A DNA stretch of 5,337 nt, from assembly GCA_023127905.1 (NCBI GenBank), contig JAGMEZ010000041.1, positions 1 to 5,337 on the forward strand, read 5' to 3'. The position numbers and the translations under genes are program-made. Origin of the DNA: Caldifarciminota bacterium (GTDB lineage: Bacteria; Hydrothermota; E44-bin80). The notes below the pieces were generated by a model that worked only from the letters and a program-made list of their open reading frames with translations, searched no databases and was not told the origin of the DNA. Of the stretch, positions 1 through 5,337 are shown piece by piece; positions within the stretch are counted from its first letter, which is position 1, and each line of letters opens with the position of its first letter.

Positions 1-257
1 CTGTATTGAAGAAAGTAGTATTTAAGGGATCTCAGTTCAATAATCTTTTTTAAGGGTATATATCGAATTGTTAATTTGCCAAAATCTGGGAGACCGGTTT
101 TAGGACAGACAGAGGTAAATTCTTCATTTTCAATAACTATCTCAACATCCCTCTTTTTCCTGTATTCGTAATTAACGACCTCTATCATATTTTTTTTAAT
201 AGTGTCAACAGATTTTATACCTTTCTTTATTTCTTGTTTTATTTTTTTCTTATCCAT
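1..257 (-). CDS. queF: QueF, NADPH-dependent 7-cyano-7-deazaguanine (preQ0) reductase, 3' end cut by window edge
   Basis: QueF reduces the nitrile of preQ0 to the aminomethyl group of preQ1 using NADPH, a cytoplasmic step in making queuosine for tRNA wobble positions. My translation from the ATG at 257-255 gives 85 residues before the left edge, with no stop. The active-site segment FTSVCPKTGLPDF places the thioimide-forming cysteine at C51 and the catalytic aspartate at D58. The family signature E-x-(K/R)-S-x-K-x-(Y/F) follows as ELRSLKYY from E74. These spacings equal those of Bacillus subtilis QueF (C55, D62, E78) shifted by four residues, so this is the short unimodular type. Roughly the C-terminal 40 or more residues lie outside the window. 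The first 23 residues are Lys-rich. M24 is an alternative start but has only an A-run upstream, whereas the ATG at 257 has GGGGTAAGAG upstream. The start lies 24 bp after the DUF3160 stop, suggesting co-transcription. Recognition is very secure; only the exact start is open. Confidence 0.94.
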   Translation of the reverse strand, partial: MDKKKIKQEIKKGIKSVDTIKKNMIEVVNYEYRKKRDVEIVIENEEFTSVCPKTGLPDFGKLTIRYIPLKKIIELRSLKYYFLQY

Positions 258-281
258 TTTCTCTTACCCCGCTTTGCAGTT

Positions 282-2363
282 TTAATCAGAAGAGGTTGTC
301 ATTACGAGTTCCCTGAACCATTGTTGTAAAGCTGGAAGTTCTTCCTTTTGTATCATTTTTTGCCATTCCTCGTCAGTTAAACGGTTAGATAATTGTTCTT
401 TAAATTCATAGTAAGAAAATGTTGCTCCTTCCATTACATAAGGTTCATTATTTACCGGAACAATAATAAAAAGTTTTAACGGGTTCCCAACGCCAACCTC
501 GAGTACCTGTTTTGTATTAGTATCAGTATGAACATCTGCTATTACAGCCATTTTTGAGTCTGTTCCGTCTGTAATTTCTTCCATAATATGTGGTGGGAAA
601 CTCACAACATCCTTTAGTCTTCGGTGAATAGAATGAATATACTTTGTTGTTTTTTCATCCAGTTGTTCCATCCTATTTTCTTTTTCACTGATTTCGACCA
701 GTCTTGTTAATATTTCTTCATAGTTTTCTAAATTTTTAAGCACTTCATCCGGAACCGCCTTCTCCTTCATAAGAACTTCAATTAATTCATTAATGAATTT
801 CTTGTTTTCAGAGTAGAAACTCGGGTATGCCTCAACATAGGCATGTGGAATTTTTTGGGGAAGATGGGGAGGGGCGGAGGTTGCAACTATTGTATAACTT
901 TGCTTTGCATACAGTATAGTATCATGTCTGAGTTCTGCCCAGGCTCCAAGTAGTGTATTTAGGATTTTCTTCACCCATGTTTTTTTATTTATGTATGGAT
1001 TTTTGAATTCGTCGATATTACAAAGAATAATCTTTAACCCGTAGATGGTACTGAAATAAAGGTTTTTTCGCCAATCTCCTTCCTCTAATTGCAAGAATTC
1101 TTCTCTTAATTTATTCATCTGTTCTTTGTAGCCTTTGAATGATGAATCACCTTCTTTTTCAATAATATTAAGTGCTTCATCAGAACCAAGTACAGCAAGT
1201 ACATCAAGTCCTCTTGGAAAACCACGAACCACTCCTGCTATAGATTGAACGGCTGTAAAGACCTTTCCTGTGCCTGTAAATGTTGTTACCTTATCATAGA
1301 CAAGGTTTTGGAACATATAAGAGTCTGGAATATATCGCTGTCCCATAAATTTGAATGATCGGGGTAAATCATTTGTTTCCTGATCGGTTAGGATACCCGA
1401 CATTATTTGCGGTGGCTTTTCTTCCTTAGCCCTTTTCATAAATTTATTCAGAAGATTATTTTTTGAAATTGAACCAATCTTAGGTTGCTTTCCATATACT
1501 TCTTCTAATAAAGTCAGATAATCAAGCACCCCAAGATCATCGCTTTCTCCTACAAAAATTGATGTAATCCGGTATAATTCTTTATAATTATCAAGTAGGA
1601 GAGAATTATTATGTAATACAAATGTTATATATAAGGCACTCAGTGTGTGACTCCTTCCAATCTGCTCGCTCTCCCCTGAACGGATTATTGATTTCGGTGG
1701 TTTTACGTAAAATGCCATTCTTCCAAACCACATCATGGAAACGAAATATTGTTTAAATGATTCACTTCTTGTATAATGTCCCCGTGGTTTATATTGACTG
1801 TAGTCTTCTTTCACTCCAAAAAGTGGAGATTCCGCAAAATCTTCTGCTGCTTCAATTAATTTTAATTCCTGATTTACCTTTTTCTCGATAGATTTTGGAA
1901 GTGAAATCTTATTTCCTAAAATCATGTATGGTATTGCGAAAAAACCTATATCCCTTTCCAGTGCTGTTTTTTCAATTAATGAAAGTTTTTTATGGTTATA
2001 GATATCTATTAATTCTTTGAGTATACCTTCAGATAGGTACTCAAGGAGACCATACAATTTTTTTATCTCAATAATTCTAAGAAGATAATCGAAGAGAAGA
2101 TGATTAGTATGAAGAACAATATCTGTTGTAATAAAGGTGGGTCGTTTATCTTTGTGTAATTTACTGTAAATGTCATATATATCTTCTTCGGTGGTCTTGG
2201 TGAGAATGAAACCATTTTCTTCAAGTCCCTTTAAAGCTTTATCTGAAAGGGTAATATCTTTAATGTTATTCACAGTTTTTAAATTAAATGTGTCTCGAGA
2301 GGTATTAGAACCGCAGGAGATAAGCAAAGGTAAAAGAAGAATGTATAAGAAAGCTCGAATCAT
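282..2363 (-). CDS. DUF3160-family lipoprotein, function unknown
   Basis: This 693-residue protein begins with a short lipoprotein signal: MIRAF, a hydrophobic run to residue 15, then the lipobox L-I-S-C with the lipidated cysteine at C17. Gly follows at +2, with no Asp, so outer-membrane anchoring facing the periplasm or the outside is inferred. The rest matches what I know of DUF3160, a family without an established activity. Visible conserved blocks are TTDIVLHTNHLLFD (79-92), YKPRGHYTRS (191-200), FMGQRYIPDSYMFQ (339-352), RGLDVLAVLGS (384-394), WAELRHDTILYAKQ (475-488), YVEAYPSFY (509-517), ADVHTD (609-614), GATFSYYEF (646-654) and RLTDEEW (661-667). Many contain His, Asp, Glu or Arg, which would suit a metal site or an enzyme, but this is inference. 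No transmembrane segment beyond the signal is evident. The protein looks full length and intact. The start is supported by AGGGGG five bases upstream of the ATG. It is preceded by its own spacer and candidate promoter, and followed closely by queF. Confidence 0.88.
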   Translation of the reverse strand: MIRAFLYILLLPLLISCGSNTSRDTFNLKTVNNIKDITLSDKALKGLEENGFILTKTTEEDIYDIYSKLHKDKRPTFITTDIVLHTNHLLFDYLLRIIEIKKLYGLLEYLSEGILKELIDIYNHKKLSLIEKTALERDIGFFAIPYMILGNKISLPKSIEKKVNQELKLIEAAEDFAESPLFGVKEDYSQYKPRGHYTRSESFKQYFVSMMWFGRMAFYVKPPKSIIRSGESEQIGRSHTLSALYITFVLHNNSLLLDNYKELYRITSIFVGESDDLGVLDYLTLLEEVYGKQPKIGSISKNNLLNKFMKRAKEEKPPQIMSGILTDQETNDLPRSFKFMGQRYIPDSYMFQNLVYDKVTTFTGTGKVFTAVQSIAGVVRGFPRGLDVLAVLGSDEALNIIEKEGDSSFKGYKEQMNKLREEFLQLEEGDWRKNLYFSTIYGLKIILCNIDEFKNPYINKKTWVKKILNTLLGAWAELRHDTILYAKQSYTIVATSAPPHLPQKIPHAYVEAYPSFYSENKKFINELIEVLMKEKAVPDEVLKNLENYEEILTRLVEISEKENRMEQLDEKTTKYIHSIHRRLKDVVSFPPHIMEEITDGTDSKMAVIADVHTDTNTKQVLEVGVGNPLKLFIIVPVNNEPYVMEGATFSYYEFKEQLSNRLTDEEWQKMIQKEELPALQQWFRELVMTTSSD

Positions 2364-2368
2364 GATTG

Positions 2369-2374
2369 CCCCCT
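2369..2374 (-). promoter_or_regulatory. Ribosome binding site of the DUF3160 lipoprotein gene
   Basis: On the minus strand the sequence reads AGGGGGCAATC followed by ATG at 2363-2361. The purine block AGGGGG sits five bases before the ATG, a good Shine-Dalgarno match and spacing. It fixes the start at 2363, which is also the start that preserves the full lipoprotein signal. Confidence 0.7.
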
Positions 2375-2422
2375 ATTGTTTTATTGTTTGCTTAGTATTA
2401 TCTAATAATAATTTGTTACCAT

Positions 2423-2451
2423 TTATTAGCATAAATATTCTGATAAGTCAA
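2423..2451 (-). promoter_or_regulatory. Candidate sigma70-type promoter for the DUF3160-queF unit
   Basis: On the minus strand TTGACT (2451-2446; five of six bases of the -35 consensus) is followed by a 17-base spacer and TAATAA (2428-2423). The -10 box itself is weak, matching three of six bases, but is preceded by TGC, which gives an extended -10 (TGn) element. Transcription would start near 2416, leaving a leader of about 50 bases before the ATG at 2363. The surrounding DNA is very A+T-rich, so chance matches are likely. The position between two stem-loops and a gene start supports it. Confidence 0.4.
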
Positions 2452-2465
2452 TAATAATTGGGAAA

Positions 2466-2490
2466 CCCAGTGAATATTAGACTAACTGGG
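2466..2490 (-). terminator. Weak stem-loop downstream of galT, possible terminator element
   Basis: On the minus strand CCCAGT (2490-2485) pairs with ACTGGG (2471-2466), making a six-pair stem around a 13-base loop. TTT and then CCC follow before an A+T-rich stretch. The U-tract is too short for a classical intrinsic terminator. The octamer TGGGAAAC also occurs twice on the plus strand (2459-2466 and 2487-2494), so GGGTTTCCC offers a competing fold. It may help end the galT transcript, but this is uncertain. Confidence 0.25.
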
Positions 2491-2493
2491 AAA

Positions 2494-2515
2494 CTTCATT
2501 CTCGAAGGAATGAAG
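2494..2515 (-). terminator. Stem-loop spanning the galT stop codon, possible terminator or mRNA 3'-end structure
   Basis: The minus strand reads CTTCATTC (2515-2508), a six-base loop CTTCGA, then GAATGAAG (2501-2494): eight perfect pairs. The 3' arm contains the galT stop codon (TGA, 2498-2496), so the structure overlaps the end of the gene. Only three T residues follow. It is a clean hairpin at the right place for termination or transcript protection, but lacks the long U-tract expected of a strong intrinsic terminator. Confidence 0.35.
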
Positions 2516-3497
2516 CGCATTCTTTGGGGATAGAAGTGTTTATGTAAATACCTGAACCCATTTCAAAACCTGCAACTTTTGTTAGTCTCGGGAATATTTC
2601 AATATGCCAGTGATAGTAATCTTCGCCTTTATCATTGAATGGAGCAGTGTGGATAACATAGTTGTAATCTGGATTATTCAGTTTTCGGTAGAGTTTACCA
2701 AGCACATTATGAAGTATTCCCGCGAGATCGGTAATTTCCTTATCATTGATTTCTCCAAAGGTTGCTGCATGTCTCTTAGGTATAACGGTTATTTCGAAGG
2801 GAAGAGCTGCTGCGAAAGGGACAAATGCGATAAAGTGCTCTGTTTCCAACACTATTCTTTCTTTTAATTTTTTTTCTGCTTCTATAATTGAGCAGTATAC
2901 ACATTTACCCCAGTCGTCGTAGTAATCGACTGCTTCATGTATTCTATGTCTCGTATATTGAGGAACAATTGGGGTTGCTATTAACTGTGAGTGAGGGTGA
3001 TCGAGTGAAGTACCTGCTCCTTCACCGTGGTTTTTAAAAATTATAACAATCTTGAAACGTTTGTCTTTACTGAAAGATAGATACCGTTCCCTGTAAGCAG
3101 AAATAGTATCTTCAACATCTTCCTTAGGAAATAATCCAATAGTTGTATTATGAATAGGGGTTTCAATGATTACCTCGTGGCATCCAACACCCTCCATAGA
3201 TAAGAAAAGGTTTTCAATCTCATTTCTTTCTACATTGCCGTAAGCGGTAAGTGCTGGAAATTTATTAGGAACAACCCTGACTGACCATTGTTTACCATTC
3301 TTTTTCTTCTCTAATATTATACCTTCTTCGGGGAGTTTATCCTCATTCCCTGGACAGAATGGACATTTTTCTGAATAGGGTTGTTTCTCGTTAAGAAGGT
3401 TTTTCTTTTTACTTAAATACTCATGTGGTCTTTTTGCTCTTTCTTTTGCAATAATGACCCATTTTTTTGTAGCAGGATTCTGCCTTAATTCTGACAT
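2496..3497 (-). CDS. galT: Galactose-1-phosphate uridylyltransferase (GalT, HIT superfamily)
   Basis: GalT exchanges UMP between UDP-glucose and galactose 1-phosphate through a uridylyl-histidine intermediate, in the cytoplasmic Leloir pathway. The 333-residue protein opens with the family's N-terminal block (NPATKKWVIIAKERAKRP, 7-24). A CPFC zinc pair (C45, C48) and H116 follow, then SLDHPHSQL with zinc ligand H167, nucleophile H169 and uridylyl-contacting Q171. H283, H296 and H298 (HTAPF and HWHIEIFP) match the second metal site of E. coli GalT (H281, H296, H298). The fourth ligand there, E182, has no obvious equivalent. Instead there is a second CxxC at C199/C202, which I take to be a feature of this subfamily. 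The short length and HWHIEI motif resemble archaeal and Thermotoga-type GalT. AGGA, six bases before the ATG, supports the start. The gene is 29 bp downstream of the biotin carrier gene, with no convincing promoter between, so shared transcription is likely. An activity on other hexose phosphates is possible. Confidence 0.93.
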   Translation of the reverse strand: MSELRQNPATKKWVIIAKERAKRPHEYLSKKKNLLNEKQPYSEKCPFCPGNEDKLPEEGIILEKKKNGKQWSVRVVPNKFPALTAYGNVERNEIENLFLSMEGVGCHEVIIETPIHNTTIGLFPKEDVEDTISAYRERYLSFSKDKRFKIVIIFKNHGEGAGTSLDHPHSQLIATPIVPQYTRHRIHEAVDYYDDWGKCVYCSIIEAEKKLKERIVLETEHFIAFVPFAAALPFEITVIPKRHAATFGEINDKEITDLAGILHNVLGKLYRKLNNPDYNYVIHTAPFNDKGEDYYHWHIEIFPRLTKVAGFEMGSGIYINTSIPKECASFLRE

Positions 3498-3526
3498 AGA
3501 TTTTCCTATCTATTTATAGTTATATA

Positions 3527-4021
3527 TTACTCAAGTTCTATTAACGGAGCGAAGCCTTCTACCTGGTCACCTTCATTGACAAATATCTTCTTTACTTTCA
3601 TATTGCCTGATGCCCGTAGTTCATTCTCCATTTTCATAGCTTCTACTATAATGAGGATGTCTCCTTCTTTAACCTCATCCCCCTCTTTAACATTCAATTT
3701 TACAACAGAACCAGGCATTGGAGACTTTATAATACTTTCGAGAACACTTGTCTTACTCTTTTCCTGGAAGTCATGTTCCTTTTCTTGTTCTTCATCGAAG
3801 ATATATTCCTCGCCTTTTATAATAATAATTTTTCTCGGACCATCTTCGATAATTATTGCATTGATTGAACTATCATCATATAGTAGTGAGAGGGTGTTAC
3901 GGTCAATAAAGACTGCATCAAAGGTTTTTTTCTTTTTTTCATCTGTTATTATATATTTCCCTTTCTTGTAATCGAGGGAGATTTTTTTCTCTTCGTTATT
4001 ATAGAATACTGTAAATTCCAT
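3527..4021 (-). CDS. Biotin carboxyl carrier protein subunit of a biotin-dependent carboxylase
   Basis: This subunit carries the biotin that shuttles carboxyl groups from the biotin carboxylase to a carboxyltransferase. From the ATG at 4021 it has 164 residues. The C-terminal biotinyl domain (about 95-164) starts at SPMPG (100-104), contains the biotinylation motif EAMKMEN with target lysine K130, and ends GFAPLIELE. The first 80 residues are strand-rich and resemble the BT linker domain of fused propionyl/methylcrotonyl-CoA carboxylase alpha subunits rather than the Pro/Ala-rich N-terminus of AccB. An acidic stretch (about 76-85) links the two. An upstream in-frame ATG at 4060 would add 13 residues and overlap the previous gene. 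I prefer 4021 because AGGGGAG lies five bases before it and it starts 2 bp after the neighbour's stop, fitting translational coupling. It must act with the adjacent biotin carboxylase. The carboxyltransferase, and so the substrate, is not in view. Confidence 0.93.
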   Translation of the reverse strand: MEFTVFYNNEEKKISLDYKKGKYIITDEKKKKTFDAVFIDRNTLSLLYDDSSINAIIIEDGPRKIIIIKGEEYIFDEEQEKEHDFQEKSKTSVLESIIKSPMPGSVVKLNVKEGDEVKEGDILIIVEAMKMENELRASGNMKVKKIFVNEGDQVEGFAPLIELE

Positions 4022-4023
4022 GA

Positions 4024-5337
4024 TTACTCCCCTGATCTCCAGCCACCTACCTCTTTCCATACCGGAGGTAGTCCTCTTGCTTTTTCTATATATGATGATT
4101 TACCTTTCGAGAATTCATGTATGCAAAACGCTGCAAGTGCTTCGAAAAGATATTTCTTTTCGTCAAGTTTCAAATCGTCGGTATGTTCACTAATGAAAGA
4201 AGTATCAAGATTTCCCCTGGTAAAATCGGGTAATTTGAAAATTCTCAAAAGGAATGGAATAGTTGTTTTGATTCCTACGATTGAATAATCTGAAAGAGCA
4301 TTTATCATTTTTTGAATTGCTGAATCACGAGTTTCTGCTGTGACGATAAGTTTTGAGAGAATTGGGTCATATGATGGTGAAACTTCAAAGCCTTCGTATA
4401 TTCCTGAGTCAAGTCTGATACCAGGTCCCCGTGGTTCTTGCAGATATTTAATCTTTCCCGGGGAAGGAAGGAAATTATTCTCCGGATCTTCTGCATAAAT
4501 TCTTGCTTCTATAGAATGTCCTCTCTGTGAAAGATTTTTCTGTTCTATGTTTAGTTTTTCTCCAAAGGCAATCCTAATCTGATGTTTTACAAGGTCAATC
4601 CCTGTCACGAATTCAGTAACTGGATGTTCAACCTGTATCCTTGCATTAACTTCGAGGAAATAGAAATTTTTATCTTTATCGAGAAGGAATTCAACAGTTC
4701 CTGCATTATAATAATTAACTGCTTTCGCAATTTTAACGGCTACCTCTCCCATTTTGTTTCGCAGGTTATTATTAAGGGCAGTGGATGGAGATTCCTCAAT
4801 AATCTTCTGATACCTTCTCTGTATTGAACATTCTCTCTCAAAGAGATGAACGGTATTTCCATGATGATCTGCGAGGATTTGAAATTCAATGTGACGCGGT
4901 TTTTCAAGATATTTTTCTATATAAATAGTATCATCGCCGAATGCAGCTTTTGCTTCTCTCATACCTGCTTCAATAGCTTCCAGAAGTGCCTTATCGTTAT
5001 AAACTACTCTCATACCCTTACCTCCACCGCCCATTGATGCTTTTACAAGAACAGGATATCCTATGGATTTTGCTTTTTTAATAAAATCCTTTTTATCTTT
5101 AGGTTTTCCAGTCATTCCAGGGATAATCGGTTCTCCAATCTTCTGAACTGTTACCCTTGATGCGATTTTATCACCGACAAGTTTTAATGATTCAGGTGTT
5201 GGTCCAATAAAAACAATGTCTGTATCTCTGCAACTTTTTGCAAAAAGGTGATTTTCAGCAAGAAAGCCATATCCGGGATGGATTGCATCCACTCCCATTT
5301 TTTTTGCTGCATGGATGATATTATCAATGTTAAGATA
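4024..5337 (-). CDS. Biotin carboxylase subunit of an acyl-CoA/pyruvate-type carboxylase, 5' end cut by window edge
   Basis: The enzyme carboxylates carrier-bound biotin using ATP and bicarbonate. In the window 437 residues are visible. The reading frame stays open to the right edge as YLNIDNIIHAAKK before MGVDAIHPGYGFLAEN, so the Met at 5298 is internal; about 60 N-terminal residues are missing by comparison with E. coli AccC. Counting from the window edge, one sees the ATP-grasp glycine-rich loop KASMGGGGKGM (about 99-109), HIEFQILAD, ERECSIQRRYQKIIEE, and the catalytic EVNARIQVEHPVTE (229-242). The biotin carboxylase C-terminal domain (GHSIEARIYAEDP, then PSYDPILSKLIV) follows. The segment EVNARIQVEH has Ala where AccC has Thr. 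About 50 extra residues follow the core and end VWKEVGGWRSGE, like the end of this domain in fused carboxylase alpha subunits. The inferred full length near 500 residues exceeds AccC (449) and fits PycA or propionyl-CoA carboxylase-type subunits. The substrate cannot be told without the carboxyltransferase, so I give no symbol. Confidence 0.95.
   Translation of the reverse strand, partial: YLNIDNIIHAAKKMGVDAIHPGYGFLAENHLFAKSCRDTDIVFIGPTPESLKLVGDKIASRVTVQKIGEPIIPGMTGKPKDKKDFIKKAKSIGYPVLVKASMGGGGKGMRVVYNDKALLEAIEAGMREAKAAFGDDTIYIEKYLEKPRHIEFQILADHHGNTVHLFERECSIQRRYQKIIEESPSTALNNNLRNKMGEVAVKIAKAVNYYNAGTVEFLLDKDKNFYFLEVNARIQVEHPVTEFVTGIDLVKHQIRIAFGEKLNIEQKNLSQRGHSIEARIYAEDPENNFLPSPGKIKYLQEPRGPGIRLDSGIYEGFEVSPSYDPILSKLIVTAETRDSAIQKMINALSDYSIVGIKTTIPFLLRIFKLPDFTRGNLDTSFISEHTDDLKLDEKKYLFEALAAFCIHEFSKGKSSYIEKARGLPPVWKEVGGWRSGE
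4027..4033 (-). promoter_or_regulatory. Ribosome binding site deciding the biotin carrier start
   Basis: The minus strand reads AGGGGAG, then TAATC, then ATG. This strong Shine-Dalgarno lies within the last codons of the biotin carboxylase gene (its Ser-Gly-Glu end), and the TAA stop falls in the spacer. It supports the start at 4021 over the upstream ATG at 4060, which has only AGAGGA 12 bases away, and suggests that translation of the two subunits is coupled. Confidence 0.75.

Noticed and set aside
190..197. Run of eight A on the coding strand inside queF as a frameshift or slippage site
   Set aside because: The reading frame stays intact on both sides, and similar A-runs encode Lys elsewhere in this A+T-rich window (for example near 5298-5305). 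Nothing shows programmed slippage.
2170..2454. Plus-strand open frame of 94 codons opposite the start of the DUF3160 gene and its upstream spacer
   Set aside because: It lies mostly antisense to a well-supported coding gene, has no recognisable domain, and its composition mirrors the opposite strand.
2604..2867. Plus-strand open frame opposite galT
   Set aside because: It is antisense to conserved GalT motifs, and its translation is low-complexity Ile/Val/Ser-rich with no family resemblance.
3513..3534. Possible promoter for galT (TTGAGT and TATAAA on the minus strand)
   Set aside because: The two boxes are only 10 bases apart, too close for a sigma70 promoter, and the region is A+T-rich, so galT is more likely read from upstream.
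3576..3971. Plus-strand open frame of 131 codons opposite the biotin carrier gene
   Set aside because: The Phe/Ser/Ile-rich translation is what results from reading the Lys/Glu-rich carrier gene backwards. It could be mistaken for a membrane protein but is a shadow.
4058..4060. ATG at 4060 as the start of the biotin carrier gene
   Set aside because: It would overlap the upstream gene by 37 bp, adds 13 residues that look like out-of-frame reading of that gene, and lacks a well-placed ribosome binding site, unlike the ATG at 4021.
4305..5037. Three short open frames within the biotin carboxylase gene (4305-4496 minus; 4582-4827 and 4846-5037 plus)
   Set aside because: All overlap conserved biotin carboxylase motifs in other frames, and none resembles a known small protein.
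5296..5298. ATG at 5298 as the start of the biotin carboxylase gene
   Set aside because: The frame continues upstream to the window edge with family-typical sequence (YLNIDNIIHAAKK), so this Met is internal.

Overview
The window is a compact, A+T-rich bacterial segment in which every supported gene lies on the minus strand, so transcription runs from the right edge to the left. Genes are packed tightly: gaps are 2, 29, 132 and 24 bp, and no stretch above 300 bp lacks a gene. The organism is probably a diderm bacterium, because one protein carries a lipoprotein signal with no Asp at +2, which fits an outer-membrane lipoprotein. Large DUF3160 lipoproteins, a short archaeal/Thermotoga-like GalT and a separate biotin carboxylase plus biotin carrier pair are typical of deep-branching or uncultivated anaerobic lineages, but I cannot name a phylum from this sequence.

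Layout in transcription order. (1) 5337-4024: biotin carboxylase subunit of a multi-subunit biotin-dependent carboxylase, with its N-terminus cut off by the right edge. (2) 4021-3527: the matching biotin carboxyl carrier protein, starting 2 bp after the previous stop. (3) 3497-2496: galT, galactose-1-phosphate uridylyltransferase. (4) 2495-2364: the only sizeable spacer (132 bp). It holds two small stem-loops at the galT end, a candidate sigma70-type promoter, and the ribosome binding site of the next gene. (5) 2363-282: a large DUF3160 lipoprotein of unknown function. (6) 257-1: the N-terminal 85 residues of QueF, the queuosine-pathway nitrile reductase, cut by the left edge.

The likely reading is two transcription units. 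The first (carboxylase subunits and galT) covers CO2 fixation onto an acyl-CoA or pyruvate-type substrate and sugar-nucleotide metabolism. The second (DUF3160 lipoprotein and queF) combines an uncharacterised envelope protein with tRNA modification. No carboxyltransferase is in view, so the carboxylase substrate is unresolved. I see no mobile element, CRISPR array, RNA gene or defence module. The region looks like ordinary chromosomal housekeeping. The least understood item is the DUF3160 protein, and the most instructive structural detail is that the carboxylase pair is broken exactly where related fused alpha subunits join their domains.
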